DNA of 64,000 nucleotides from NCBI RefSeq assembly GCF_038003525.1, contig NZ_JBBOPI010000001.1:1541001-1605000 (forward strand), written 5' to 3'. Source of the DNA: Solibacillus sp. FSL H8-0538 (GTDB lineage: Bacteria > Bacillota > Bacilli > Bacillales_A > Planococcaceae). How positions within the stretch are numbered: position 1 is the first letter of the stretch; each line of letters begins with the position of its first letter. The position numbers were made by a program, and so were the translations under genes. Below, piece by piece: positions 26,997 to 36,848 of the stretch. The notes under the pieces were generated by a model that saw nothing but the letters and a program-made list of their open reading frames with translations, made no database searches and was not told where the DNA came from.

Positions 26997-27614
26997 ATGA
27001 TGAGAACATTATTAATCCTATTACTAAGCATCCCAATCATTTTTATTTTAGCAGGCATCGTGCTTTATTACGCGCCTCAAATTCAACAGCAAGAAAATGT
27101 CGAGCTTGTAGATGTCTACAATGAACAAAATAATGAAGCGGATTCGGAGCAGACAGAAGCACTCCTGGCATATGCGGAAGAACGAAATACGAACTATCTT
27201 GCTGTTATTAATGAGTTAATGGCAGAGCTTTCTGAAGAGGAGATGCTCGCATTTTCCAAACATCAATTTGTTTATACATTGGAGGTAAATGGTGAAGTGG
27301 TTCCACCAAACGGGGAAGTTAAGATTATGCCAGGAAATGCAGAAATTATCCTAAGTGAACGCGGACTAGGCTTTGATTTTTTAGAACCAGAATGGCTTGA
27401 AAAAGGCAGTATTAGCGGGGATTATTTTGACCATATAAAAGATTTTAATGCAACTGGGTGGACAGAATGGGGTGCAGACGGAACGGTTGTGACAGCAAGA
27501 GGTTATAAGCGCGAAGATGCCACAGTAAATGACATGTATACATTTACGATTACAGACGAACTAAAGGAACGCCTAAATTTTGAAAAGAATACGATTCAGA
27601 TTATGGTAAAATAG
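26997..27614 (+). CDS. Membrane-anchored protein of unknown function
   Basis: The 205-residue protein starts at ATG 26997 (a second ATG follows) behind AGAGGAGGG. One N-terminal membrane helix (4-24) is followed by an acidic extracytoplasmic domain. I do not recognise a family. Its position right after the CPBP protease makes a partner or substrate relation possible, which is inference. Confidence 0.65.
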   Translation: MMRTLLILLLSIPIIFILAGIVLYYAPQIQQQENVELVDVYNEQNNEADSEQTEALLAYAEERNTNYLAVINELMAELSEEEMLAFSKHQFVYTLEVNGEVVPPNGEVKIMPGNAEIILSERGLGFDFLEPEWLEKGSISGDYFDHIKDFNATGWTEWGADGTVVTARGYKREDATVNDMYTFTITDELKERLNFEKNTIQIMVK

Positions 27615-27690
27615 GGTGGTTATGTAAAAAAAGACTAACGTCAAAGTTTGGGATGAAATAAGTGACTAAAAAGCATAGGGAGGAAGTTAA

Positions 27691-28230
27691 ATGACGATTG
27701 AAGCGGAATTTTTAAAAGTGATTACAGCACGCTTTCAAAACGTAAAAAAACTAGGTGATGACACAATTCATCAGTTATCAGAAGAGGACGTTCAATGGCA
27801 GCTAAACGAAGTGTCTAATAGTGTAGCCATTATCGTCAAACATTTAAGCGGTAATATGATTTCAAGATGGACAAATTTCTTAACTACAGATGGTGAAAAA
27901 CCTGACCGAAATCGTGACCAAGAGTTTGTAAATACAATTTCTTCGCTCAATGAAGTAAACACACTGTGGGAGCAAGGTTGGGCGACAGTTTTTAACACGT
28001 TGCATTCGTTACGACCTGAAGATTTGATGAAAACGATAACGATTCGTGGTGAAATGCATAGTGTCATTGATGCGATCGAAAGACAATTGGCGCACTATTC
28101 ATACCATATCGGGCAAATTGTCTATATTAGTAAGCAGCTAAAAGGAATGGACTGGGCGAGTATTAGTATTCCAGTAGGGAAGTCCGAGGAATATTTAAAG
28201 GAAATGCTAAACAAGCATAAATCCATATAA
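27691..28230 (+). CDS. DUF1572 protein of the DinB superfamily
   Basis: The 179-residue protein starts at ATG 27691 behind AGGGAGG. It shows the DinB four-helix pattern with three putative metal-binding histidines, in IVKHLSGNM and HYSYHIGQIVYI. LxxLRPEDL lies between them. DinB-like proteins include thiol transferases dependent on bacillithiol; the exact reaction here is unknown. It is cytoplasmic. Confidence 0.82.
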   Translation: MTIEAEFLKVITARFQNVKKLGDDTIHQLSEEDVQWQLNEVSNSVAIIVKHLSGNMISRWTNFLTTDGEKPDRNRDQEFVNTISSLNEVNTLWEQGWATVFNTLHSLRPEDLMKTITIRGEMHSVIDAIERQLAHYSYHIGQIVYISKQLKGMDWASISIPVGKSEEYLKEMLNKHKSI

Positions 28231-28252
28231 TTAACAATTGGCGGTGAAATAG

Positions 28253-28843
28253 ATGAGACCTTTACTTAAAAATGGTGTGGAAGTTCAAGTTTTTCGTGAA
28301 TTTTATTGGTTGAAAGAAGAATTGCAAGCGTTTTGCAGAGAGAATGAAATGAGTGCAGCAGGCTCTAAAATTGAAATTGCACATAGAATTGCAGTTTTTC
28401 TCGAGACTGGAGAAATACAGAAACCAGTAAGGAAAAAAAGCGCTCCTTCAAATGAAACGAAATCGGCAAATTTGAGCTTGGATACGGTTATTACGGCGAA
28501 TCATCGTTGTAGCCAAGCTGTTCGAGCCTATTTTAAATCAGAAATTCCAAATTTTCATTTCTCCACGCAAATTCAAAACTATTTTAAGGAAAATGTAGGG
28601 AAGACCTACCGTGACGTTATTAGTGCATGGTACGTGGAGGAAGAACGAAAAAAAGACCCATCGTTCAAGAAACAGATTGCTCCACAATTTGAATACAATC
28701 AGTTCATTCGCGATTATTTTGCAGATCCGAATAATAGAGATAAACATCGACAAGATGCCGTTCAAGCCTGGAATAGTATAAAACAGCAACCAGGTAGTAA
28801 TAAGTATGTTTCAAAGTGTGAGCAAGGAACAACAAGAGTATAA
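28253..28843 (+). CDS. SAP-domain/DUF6434-type protein
   Basis: The 196-residue protein starts at ATG 28253 behind GGCGGTG. Its N-terminus looks like a SAP domain (LKEELQAFCRENEMSAAGSK), a helix-extended-helix usually binding DNA. The second half with AVRAYFKSEIPNFHFSTQIQ and TYRDVISAWYVEEERKK matches a conserved Bacillales domain, DUF6434 as I recall it. It may bind nucleic acid; this is not shown. Confidence 0.7.
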   Translation: MRPLLKNGVEVQVFREFYWLKEELQAFCRENEMSAAGSKIEIAHRIAVFLETGEIQKPVRKKSAPSNETKSANLSLDTVITANHRCSQAVRAYFKSEIPNFHFSTQIQNYFKENVGKTYRDVISAWYVEEERKKDPSFKKQIAPQFEYNQFIRDYFADPNNRDKHRQDAVQAWNSIKQQPGSNKYVSKCEQGTTRV

Positions 28844-28948
28844 ACAAACTTGGCAATAAGGAGAAGGGAATAATGAATAAAGAAGCTCATCACTACCTTA
28901 ATTTATTAATATGGTATACAATAAAAATATTAACGAAGGAGGTATAAT

Positions 28949-31174
28949 ATGGTAATTATTAAAAATACTGGTGTGTTATTAGCTGCTTCTGCATTATCTT
29001 TTGGTCTTTTTGCAACCGTTACGAATGCTTCGACTTTGCAAGAGCAAGAGGAAAGGGTACAAATTAAAATTGCTACAACTGAAACAGTAGTCTCGAAAAG
29101 CGAATTAATTAAGAAATTTAAAGCAGTTTTTCCTAATAAATTTAATTTCTTAACGGAAAATGATTTTCATATGAGAAGTGGTGGTCATCGTTTTCAAAAT
29201 GACGATATCATCCGCTATGACTTAAGCTTCCATAAGACAATTAACGGTAAATCTATTCACGGTAACATCACCTTTGCGGGTGAAAATTTCGAAGTTGAGA
29301 ATTTTTACTATCAACCTGTCAACGTAAAAGATGCCTTATTTCCAGCAAAGGTCTCAAAAGATGCAGCTAAAAATATCGCTTCCGATTTTATTAAGAAATT
29401 TACTGGAGGAGACAACTATCAGTTAGATACAGATTCCAATGGTTATTTTACTAATAGAATATTAACAGAGCCAATTGCTTACTCATTTTCATTCGTTCGT
29501 ACAGCAAATCAAGTGGCCATTGCAGATCAGTCAATTCACATAACAGTCCTTGGAAATGGAGAAGTCACGAATTTTTATCGAATGCCTGTTACTGAAGGCC
29601 CATTTACCTTTGATGATGCCAAACTAAGCAAAGATAAAAATGAGATGTTAGAGCAGGTAAAGAAGAATCTCTCGGTTAATTTACAATATCAGGTGAATTA
29701 TGATTATGAATCAAGTGAAGCGGATGTACAGCTCGTATACAAACCGTCTTCAACTATAATGGGCGTTCATGCTCATACTGGGAAATGGCAAACAGCTAAT
29801 AATTTCTCAGCAGAGCTACCTAAAGAACCAAAAATTGAATTCATTACATCGAGTCCATTAAAGCCAAAACAAGATGGCATTACATTAGAAGAAGCGAAGA
29901 AACTGGCTGAACAACTACTTAAAGTTGATTCGGACAAGATTAAATTAAACATTCAGTCAATTGATGAAAGAGAAAATAATGGACAACCTGTTTTCAGCAT
30001 TGAATATATGTATGAATATAGAAATGGTGGTTCAGGGACGAATCTTGAAATCAATAAATTAACTGGTGAGATTATTCAATACAGTGATATGAAAAATGAA
30101 CTGTTAGCACAATATAGTGAGGGAAAAACAAACGAAAATACTATTTCGGTTGAACAAGCTAAGGCTCAAGCGATTAAGTATTTAAAAGAATGGGCTCCAT
30201 CCAATTTACACAATTATGCGAAGCCAATAGCAGAACCGCAATACGATAAAAACAGCCGTATCTATTCCATTACATTCCCTAGAATTGTGAATGGGCTTGT
30301 TGTGGAAGGTGATCAAATAAGTGTGAGTATTGCTGCAGATGGTTCATTAAATAACCTTAATGTTCATTCTCCAAAGGTGGACAACTGGCCATCAAAAGAC
30401 AAAGCAATTGCTGTGGACAAGGCAAAGGCAATTTATGAAGAGGCATTAAATTTAAAACTGCAGTATGTAAGATTGGATAATAATGATAAGCATTATAATC
30501 TAGTATATGCACCTGTATTAAACGATAATTCGTCTAGTTATATTGATGCAACGACGGGAGAATTGAAGAGCTTCAATAACAATGCAACAAGTTCCGAAAC
30601 CATTTCGCATCCTTGGGCAGAGCAAGAACTAAATTATCTAATTCATGCTAAAATTATAGATATAAAGGATAGTAAAACGTTCAATGCGAATGCCTCTGTA
30701 TCAAGCGGTGAGGCCCTTAAAGTCATCCTAAAATCTCTCACATATTTTTATCCAAGTAATAATAATGAACAAGGAGAGATGAACCAATCTTTCGACAACA
30801 TCGATCCAAAACATCCGCTATATCAAGTGGTTGAACGAGCAGTTACTATAGGTATACTTGATCCAGAAAATCAGAGCTTTAATCCAGATACCCCTATTAC
30901 CCGTGAAGAACTGGCTGTTTGGTATATTCGCTTGCTAGGGTTTGAACAATTAGCAAAACATACCGATCTTTACAATGTTGACTATGCAGATGCTGCTAAA
31001 GTTCGAGCAGAGTATAAGGGGTATGTTGCGATCGCAAACGCACTTGAATTATTAACAACAGATAAAAATAATTTTAATCCTAACCGAGAAGTGACATATG
31101 CGGAGTTAGCAGTTTCGACAATTCGTCTTGCGTATGAACTATCGGAAAAAGGGACAAGACTGAATTATTACTAA
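28949..31174 (+). CDS. YcdB/YcdC-like surface protein with SLH domains
   Basis: The 741-residue protein starts at ATG 28949 behind GAAGGAGG. A signal peptide ends near TNAS (about residue 28). Residues about 45-550 repeat a PepSY-like pattern: VSVEQAKAQAIKYLKEW, TLEEAKKLAEQLLKV and blocks such as LTGEIIQY and ATTGELKSF, as in Bacillus YcdB/YcdC proteins. Residues about 560-741 hold three SLH motifs (HPWAEQELNYLIHAKIID, FNPDTPITREELAVWYIRL and FNPNREVTYAELAVSTIRL), so it is anchored to the cell wall polymer. The function is unknown; PepSY-type domains often inhibit or regulate peptidases. Confidence 0.88.
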   Translation: MVIIKNTGVLLAASALSFGLFATVTNASTLQEQEERVQIKIATTETVVSKSELIKKFKAVFPNKFNFLTENDFHMRSGGHRFQNDDIIRYDLSFHKTINGKSIHGNITFAGENFEVENFYYQPVNVKDALFPAKVSKDAAKNIASDFIKKFTGGDNYQLDTDSNGYFTNRILTEPIAYSFSFVRTANQVAIADQSIHITVLGNGEVTNFYRMPVTEGPFTFDDAKLSKDKNEMLEQVKKNLSVNLQYQVNYDYESSEADVQLVYKPSSTIMGVHAHTGKWQTANNFSAELPKEPKIEFITSSPLKPKQDGITLEEAKKLAEQLLKVDSDKIKLNIQSIDERENNGQPVFSIEYMYEYRNGGSGTNLEINKLTGEIIQYSDMKNELLAQYSEGKTNENTISVEQAKAQAIKYLKEWAPSNLHNYAKPIAEPQYDKNSRIYSITFPRIVNGLVVEGDQISVSIAADGSLNNLNVHSPKVDNWPSKDKAIAVDKAKAIYEEALNLKLQYVRLDNNDKHYNLVYAPVLNDNSSSYIDATTGELKSFNNNATSSETISHPWAEQELNYLIHAKIIDIKDSKTFNANASVSSGEALKVILKSLTYFYPSNNNEQGEMNQSFDNIDPKHPLYQVVERAVTIGILDPENQSFNPDTPITREELAVWYIRLLGFEQLAKHTDLYNVDYADAAKVRAEYKGYVAIANALELLTTDKNNFNPNREVTYAELAVSTIRLAYELSEKGTRLNYY

Positions 31175-31253
31175 GTGTATGACGGCAATCTAATTCGCCG
31201 TAAAAAATAGGTAAGGAATTACTTTGTATACCCTTGTTATATGCCAAAATTTT

Positions 31254-31302
31254 AGAACCCTTCACCGCATGAAAATTCATGTCGGAGAAGGGTTTTTAAA
31301 TT
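31254..31302 (+). terminator. Rho-independent terminator
   Basis: AACCCTTC...CCG and CGG...GAAGGGTT arms with the loop CATGAAAATTCATG are followed by TTTTT. Confidence 0.8.
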
Positions 31303-31573
31303 GTTAGTGAAACATTTACTTTAAGCCTATAAAACGGAGTTGCAATAAGACCCTGCAATGCCGCCTACTTCATTTATAATGCGAGATACATTTTTAACGT
31401 TTGCAAAGCTGAAGCAAAGTATCCTTGCGAAAAAACACCAGTAGGAGTGACCAAAAGGCAACAAAACCTAATAATGAGGATTGGGTTAAAAATGGTTGTT
31501 TACAAAAATGTTTTAATTTTGAAACTATTCCGCGCTATGTATCGTAAATAAGCATAGAAAGGATTTGAGGCTC
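31303..31573. other. Intergenic region
   Basis: I see no gene. The sequence GACCAAAAGGCAACAAAACC and its surroundings show frequent stops in all frames. Confidence 0.45.
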
Positions 31574-31777
31574 ATGATACAGGTGAAAGTAGCAGAAGGT
31601 GGTTATTACGAGAATACCCTGATTATTAAAGACATTGAATTTGAAGTATTGCCTGGAAAATTAATTAGACTTATTGGTTCAAATGGTGCTGGCAAAAGTA
31701 CAACGATTCAAGCAATCATGGGCACTCTAACGCATAACATAGGAGTTGGCGTTTTAAGTTTAACGATGTTGATTTAA
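31574..31777 (+). pseudogene. Truncated ABC ATPase N-terminus
   Basis: ATG 31574 follows AAAGGATTTGAGG. The 67-residue frame has a proper ABC opening with Walker A GSNGAGKSTT and then IQAIMGTL, but ends after about 65 residues. The signature, Walker B and the rest are absent. The match to export-type ATPases (for example EcsA-like) is general. It is followed directly by a terminator. It is a remnant that cannot hydrolyse ATP. Confidence 0.75.
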
Positions 31778-31786
31778 CAAAGAAGT

Positions 31787-31829
31787 CAGGCAGCTCAGTA
31801 AAGTAATTTACCGACCTGCCTGTTTTTAA
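31787..31829 (+). terminator. Rho-independent terminator
   Basis: CAGGCAG-C-TC-A-GTAAA pairs with TTTAC-C-GA-C-CTGCCTG and is followed by TTTTT. Confidence 0.75.
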
Positions 31830-31833
31830 TGTA

Positions 31834-31941
31834 TTACTGTTTACGTGAAAAGAAATGGCGACATTTGTACATAAAGATCGCTGTACAGCCAATGAAAATG
31901 ATAAAGCTGATTGGGAAAATAAATAAAAATGCGGATGTCAT
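31834..31941 (-). CDS. 35-residue membrane peptide
   Basis: On the minus strand ATG 31941 follows AAAGGAG with a spacing of seven. The peptide reads MTSAFLFIFPISFIIFIGC then TAIFMYKCRHFFSRKQ: one membrane helix with a basic C-terminal tail. The clean ribosome binding site and positive-inside tail support a real small protein. Its role is unknown. Confidence 0.5.
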   Translation of the reverse strand: MTSAFLFIFPISFIIFIGCTAIFMYKCRHFFSRKQ

Positions 31942-32234
31942 TAGGGTACTCCTTTAAAATTGCAGTTTATTCATTTTCTCATGTATTGGAATGCTTGGGA
32001 ACGAGAATATAGGGATTTTTAAAATAAAGGAAATATTAAGGCGAATAATATATTTCCTGAGAAATAATTGAAAATTTAGATAATTGAAAAAAATACACAT
32101 TAATCATCCTACATTGAAAAAATAACTATTATCGTTAAACTTTATCTGGTAATGCTTGTTAAATAATGGACAGATTTTTGCAGATGACGTAATCTATCTT
32201 ACATTAAAAGATAAATTTGAATAGGGGAATAGGA
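31942..32234. promoter_or_regulatory. Upstream region of the ABC exporter operon
   Basis: AT-rich, no gene. It must hold the promoter of the exporter at 32235; no single promoter is clear. The segment TTGAAAAAATAACTATTATCG near 32115 and several ACATT repeats are visible but not diagnostic. Confidence 0.35.
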
Positions 32235-33998
32235 ATGCTGAAAATCTTTAAGTATTTAACAAAGAATGAATGGCTACTTGTATTCATTAGCTTAATATTC
32301 ATTGTCATTCAAGTATGGTTAGATTTAAAGTTGCCTGACTATATGGCAGAAATTACGATGTTAATTCAAACAGAAGGCACTAAAATGTCCGAAATTCTAA
32401 TACCAGGTAGCTTCATGCTATTTTGTGCTATTGGCAGTATGATTGCAGCGGTCATTGTTGGGTATTTCGCTGCTAGAGTAGCAGCAGGTTTGGCCAAGCG
32501 TCTTCGTTCAAACGTCTTTGAGAAAACAATATCATTCTCGATGGAAGAAATTAATGGCTTTTCAACAGCAAGTTTAATCACACGTTCTACAAATGATATT
32601 ACACAACTCCAAATGATTATTGCAATGGGACTACAAGCAATTGTCAAAGCCCCGATTTTAGCTGTTTGGGCGATTTATAAAATTTCCGATAAGAGCTGGC
32701 AATGGACTGCATCCACAGGTGTTGCGGTGGGCGTTCTTATTGTCATGTTAAGTGTGATTATCATTTTTGCTTTACCAAAGTTTAAAATTATACAAAATTT
32801 AACGGATAATTTGAACCGTGTCACACTCGAAAATTTAACTGGTCTTCATGTAGTCCGTGCGTACAATGCGGAAAACTATCAACAACAAAAATTTGAAAAA
32901 GCAAATGAGGAATTAACGAGCACAAACCTTTTTACGAATCGTTTGATGGCTATTATGGCACCGGGGATGACCTTTATCATGTCTGGACTTAGCATATCTA
33001 TTTACTGGATAGGTGCTTATATGATTAACGAAACTGCCAAAATGGACCGTATGATGTTATTTTCTGATATGGTCGTGTTCTCGTCCTACGCGATGCAGGT
33101 CGTTATGGCATTTATGATGCTGAGTATGATTTTCATTATGTTACCTCGTGCATCAGTTTCTGCTAAACGCATTCTAGCAGTATTAAATACAAAAACAAAA
33201 ATACAGGACGGGACAGAAACGAATGGCAAGCTAGGTGTAGCTGGGGAAATCGAGTTTCGTAATGTCAGTTTTGCGTATCCAGATACAAAAGAGCCAATCT
33301 TACGTAACATTAGCTTCATTGCGAAAAAAGGTGAAACAGTTGCTTTTATTGGTTCGACGGGTAGCGGTAAAACGACTGCGATTAATTTAATTCCACGCTT
33401 TTATGATACTACGGAAGGCGAAATATTAGTGAATGGTGTAAATGTGAAAAACTACACGCAAGAAGCACTTCACAATAAACTTGGTTATGTACCACAAAGT
33501 TCCGTATTATTTAGTGGAACAGTTACTTCTAACATTGCGTACGGAAATAATGGGAAATCAGCTGACACGGATGAATTAGTGAAACAAGCTGTTGAAATTG
33601 CGCAAGGTAAAGAATTCATAGAGAAAATGGACGATCAATATGAAGGAAGAATTTCACAAGGTGGTATAAATATTTCGGGTGGTCAAAAACAACGTCTGTC
33701 GATCGCACGAGCAATTTATCGTCAACCGGAAATATATCTATTCGATGATTCCTTCTCTGCGCTGGATTATAAAACCGATCGTATTTTACGTAGCGCGTTG
33801 AAAAAAGAAACGAAGGAAGCCACTTCTTTAATCGTTGCGCAGCGTATCGGGACGATTAAAGATGCGGATAAAATTATCGTATTAGAAGAGGGTCAAATGG
33901 TTGGATATGGCAACCATGATGAGCTAATGGCTAACTGTGTCACATATCAGGAAATTGCCTATTCTCAGCTTTCAAAGGAGGAACTGGAAAATGAGTAG
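32235..33998 (+). CDS. ABC multidrug exporter half-transporter, subunit A
   Basis: About 587 residues from ATG 32235 (AGGGGA upstream; a TTG at 32217 is in frame). It has a six-helix exporter transmembrane domain (1-320) followed by a nucleotide-binding domain: Walker A GSTGSGKTT, signature ISGGQKQRLS, Walker B YLFDDSFSALD. The catalytic glutamate after Walker B is aspartate, the degenerate site expected in one half of heterodimeric exporters such as LmrCD, BmrCD or EfrAB. It overlaps the next gene by eight bases, which encodes the partner. Confidence 0.92.
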   Translation: MLKIFKYLTKNEWLLVFISLIFIVIQVWLDLKLPDYMAEITMLIQTEGTKMSEILIPGSFMLFCAIGSMIAAVIVGYFAARVAAGLAKRLRSNVFEKTISFSMEEINGFSTASLITRSTNDITQLQMIIAMGLQAIVKAPILAVWAIYKISDKSWQWTASTGVAVGVLIVMLSVIIIFALPKFKIIQNLTDNLNRVTLENLTGLHVVRAYNAENYQQQKFEKANEELTSTNLFTNRLMAIMAPGMTFIMSGLSISIYWIGAYMINETAKMDRMMLFSDMVVFSSYAMQVVMAFMMLSMIFIMLPRASVSAKRILAVLNTKTKIQDGTETNGKLGVAGEIEFRNVSFAYPDTKEPILRNISFIAKKGETVAFIGSTGSGKTTAINLIPRFYDTTEGEILVNGVNVKNYTQEALHNKLGYVPQSSVLFSGTVTSNIAYGNNGKSADTDELVKQAVEIAQGKEFIEKMDDQYEGRISQGGINISGGQKQRLSIARAIYRQPEIYLFDDSFSALDYKTDRILRSALKKETKEATSLIVAQRIGTIKDADKIIVLEEGQMVGYGNHDELMANCVTYQEIAYSQLSKEELENE

Positions 33999-35850
33999 CA
34001 ATCATAATACTGTTGATGAACACCGTAATAAAGGCGCACGGCAAGGTCCTCCTTTAGGTGGCGGACCTCCTGGCATGGGTGGTAGCATGCCTATGGGGAA
34101 AGCAAAAGATTTTGGTAAAACCGTCAAGCAGCTTTTAGCGTACTGTAAAACCTACTTGCCAATCATTATTTTGGGGTTAGTGCTTGCATTTACCGGTGCG
34201 ATCTTTAACGTCATTGGTCCAGATAAATTAAGTGACATTACAAATCTCATAGTAGATGGCCTTGCAACATCAGTGGATATCGATGCTGTACAGAAAATTG
34301 GTTACATTTTAGCTATCCTCTACGGTTTAGGGCTAATTTTCAGCTATGGTCAAGGTTTTATTATGGCCACTGTCACGCAGCGTATTACGAAAAAAATGCG
34401 AACAGAAATTTCTGGAAAAATTAATCGCATGCCATTAAAGTACTTTGATAAAACAAGTCATGGTAATGTGTTAAGTCGCGTAACAAATGATATTGATACA
34501 ATTGGTCAAACATTAAATAACAGTTTAGGTACTTTAGTGACTGCTATTGCAACATTCTTCGGTGCAATTGTCATGATGTTTTATACAAACTGGATTATGG
34601 CCATTTCTGCGATTTTATCTACTCTAATTGGTTTCTTACTAATGGCGACTATAATGAAAAACTCGCAAAAATATTTTATGGCACAGCAAAAGGAATTAGG
34701 TCAACTTAATGGTCATATCGAAGAAACGTACACTGGTCATAACGTAGTAAAAGCGTACAACGGTGAAAAGGAAGCAAAAGCAGAGTTCCATGATATTAAT
34801 AATCGACTGTATGATAATGCTTGGAAAGCACAATTTATGTCCGGTTTAATGATGCCAATTATGTTTTTTGTCGGTAATTTTGGCTATGTCATAGTGTGTG
34901 TAGTCGGTGCTTTATTAGCAACAAATGACATCGTTTCAATTGGTACGATCGTCGCCTTTATGATTTATATTCGTTTATTTACGCAACCACTTGCTCAATT
35001 AGCACAAGCAGCGGCTAGCTTACAATCTACAGCAGCAGCTAGCGAGCGTGTTTTTGAATTTTTAGCAGAAGAGGAATTGGAAGATGAAAGTCACAAAACG
35101 ATTGAGCTGGAAAATGTAAAAGGCGATGTCGAGTTCAAAAATGTCCGTTTTGGTTACACAGAAGACCAAATGATTATAAAAAACTTCTCTGCAACTGCAA
35201 AAGCGGGTCAAAAAATTGCCATTGTAGGTCCTACAGGTGCGGGTAAAACCACGCTTGTGAATTTATTAATGCGCTTCTATGAAATAAATAGCGGTGAAAT
35301 TTTGATCGATGGTACCCCAATTAGTCAATTAACACGTGAAAACGTTCATAAATTATTTTGTATGGTTTTGCAAGATACATGGTTATTTGAAGGGACGATT
35401 CGGGAAAATATCGTGTATTCTAAACAACATGTTCCAGACGAAGAGGTCGATAGAGTGTGTCAAGCAGTCGGGTTGAATACCTTTATTAAAACATTACCTA
35501 AAGGTTATGACACGTTGTTAAATGACAAAGTGAATTTATCTGCGGGGCAAAAGCAATTAATTACTATTGCCCGTGCAATGATCGAAAATGCACCACTTCT
35601 TATTCTAGATGAGGCGACAAGCTCGGTCGATACCCGTACAGAGTTACTCATTCAAAAAGCGATGGACCAATTGACAGTTGGTAAAACATCATTCGTAATT
35701 GCGCACCGCCTCTCTACAATTAAAAATGCAGACTTAATTTTAGTCATGAAAGATGGCGACATTATCGAAACAGGAAATCACGAACACTTACTAGCGAAAG
35801 ATGGCTTTTATGCTGCCCTCTATAATAGCCAATTCGAAAACGCTTCATAA
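33991..35850 (+). CDS. ABC multidrug exporter half-transporter, subunit B
   Basis: About 619 residues from ATG 33991, behind AAAGGAGG; a longer frame lies inside the first gene. The N-terminus carries a glycine/proline-rich stretch (GPPLGGGPPGMGG) before the transmembrane domain, a feature I recall in EfrB-type subunits. The nucleotide-binding domain has Walker A GPTGAGKTT, a non-standard signature LSAGQKQ and canonical Walker B LLILDEATSSVD. Paired with subunit A this gives one complete and one degenerate ATP site, as in heterodimeric drug exporters of the cell membrane. Confidence 0.92.
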   Translation: MSSNHNTVDEHRNKGARQGPPLGGGPPGMGGSMPMGKAKDFGKTVKQLLAYCKTYLPIIILGLVLAFTGAIFNVIGPDKLSDITNLIVDGLATSVDIDAVQKIGYILAILYGLGLIFSYGQGFIMATVTQRITKKMRTEISGKINRMPLKYFDKTSHGNVLSRVTNDIDTIGQTLNNSLGTLVTAIATFFGAIVMMFYTNWIMAISAILSTLIGFLLMATIMKNSQKYFMAQQKELGQLNGHIEETYTGHNVVKAYNGEKEAKAEFHDINNRLYDNAWKAQFMSGLMMPIMFFVGNFGYVIVCVVGALLATNDIVSIGTIVAFMIYIRLFTQPLAQLAQAAASLQSTAAASERVFEFLAEEELEDESHKTIELENVKGDVEFKNVRFGYTEDQMIIKNFSATAKAGQKIAIVGPTGAGKTTLVNLLMRFYEINSGEILIDGTPISQLTRENVHKLFCMVLQDTWLFEGTIRENIVYSKQHVPDEEVDRVCQAVGLNTFIKTLPKGYDTLLNDKVNLSAGQKQLITIARAMIENAPLLILDEATSSVDTRTELLIQKAMDQLTVGKTSFVIAHRLSTIKNADLILVMKDGDIIETGNHEHLLAKDGFYAALYNSQFENAS

Positions 35851-36022
35851 TTCAATCAACAATAAGCTGCCTAAAACGAGAGAAGCGTTCTTGTTGAGGG
35901 CAGTTTTTTAATTGTTAAGGAAATTTTAAAATACCCTAACTATACAAAGATGGCCTTGGAAATTGAGTATTTTATTTCCGATTTTTACGAACACTATTAC
36001 GAAAAAGAAAATGAGGGATAAT

Positions 36023-36595
36023 ATGGAGATAAAACCACACTATTTTTGGGCCGTACGATTACCGGATTCCATTAAACAATATATTCAAGATGAAATGACA
36101 AATGTTAAACAAATTTTTAAGTTCAAACGTTGGGTACATATGGATGATTATCATATTACCCTTGTTTTTCTCGGGTCTGTGGATCAACAAAAGACCCAAT
36201 CTGTTATCGATTTAGTAGGTGATGCCATTAAGGATGAAAAAGCTTTTGAATTGCAGATTGAAGGACTTAATGTTTTTGGGAATAATATATCACCGAGAAT
36301 TTTCTGGGGGGCAGTAAATCACGAAACTAAATTACATCAACTTCAAGCAGTTGTCCATAAAAAATGTCAAGAAGCTGGATTCACATTGGAAAATCGACCA
36401 TATCATCCGCATATTACATTGGCACGAAATTGGACAGGAAATGAAGAATTCGATAGGGGGTTATTACAAAAACATAATCCTTTTTACGAAGAGGCTTTAT
36501 CTTTTCAAGCAAATGAAATTGTATTATATAAATCAAATCTTGAAAAAACACCTAAATATGAACCAGTTGCAACCTTTTCATTATTAGATGAATAG
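36023..36595 (+). CDS. thpR: RNA 2',3'-cyclic phosphodiesterase (2'-5' RNA ligase family)
   Basis: About 190 residues from ATG 36023, with GAGGG seven bases upstream; ATG 36011 and 35963 are in-frame alternatives. It carries the two HxT motifs of the 2H phosphoesterase fold, YHITLVFLG and HPHITLARNW, in the right order and spacing. ThpR-type enzymes open 2',3'-cyclic phosphates on RNA ends. It is cytoplasmic. It stands alone after the exporter operon. Confidence 0.9.
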   Translation: MEIKPHYFWAVRLPDSIKQYIQDEMTNVKQIFKFKRWVHMDDYHITLVFLGSVDQQKTQSVIDLVGDAIKDEKAFELQIEGLNVFGNNISPRIFWGAVNHETKLHQLQAVVHKKCQEAGFTLENRPYHPHITLARNWTGNEEFDRGLLQKHNPFYEEALSFQANEIVLYKSNLEKTPKYEPVATFSLLDE

Positions 36596-36848
36596 AAATA
36601 AATCTTTAACAGTTTGTTTGTTGCTTTCATTCAAGTCCTATTTTGCAATAAGTTCGAGTTTAGACGTGGAAGGAGAATGGAAATTGATTTATTTTATGAT
36701 AAACAACTGTTGGATGAAAAGGTGGCAGCCCCGGGGAATTGAGTGTTCTTTGTTATAAATATTTTCTGTAAATGGATGTATTAGTTTATTGGAAGGTTTG
36801 TTGTGTGGATGATTACTATTTTTTCTGAGCAGGGGGTGGGAGAAGATA
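36596..36848. other. Intergenic or decayed sequence
   Basis: A strong GGAAGGAGA site before ATG 36678 opens a frame of only 21 codons (MEIDLFYDKQLLDEKV). This may be the start of a decayed gene that continues as the next fragment. Confidence 0.3.
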
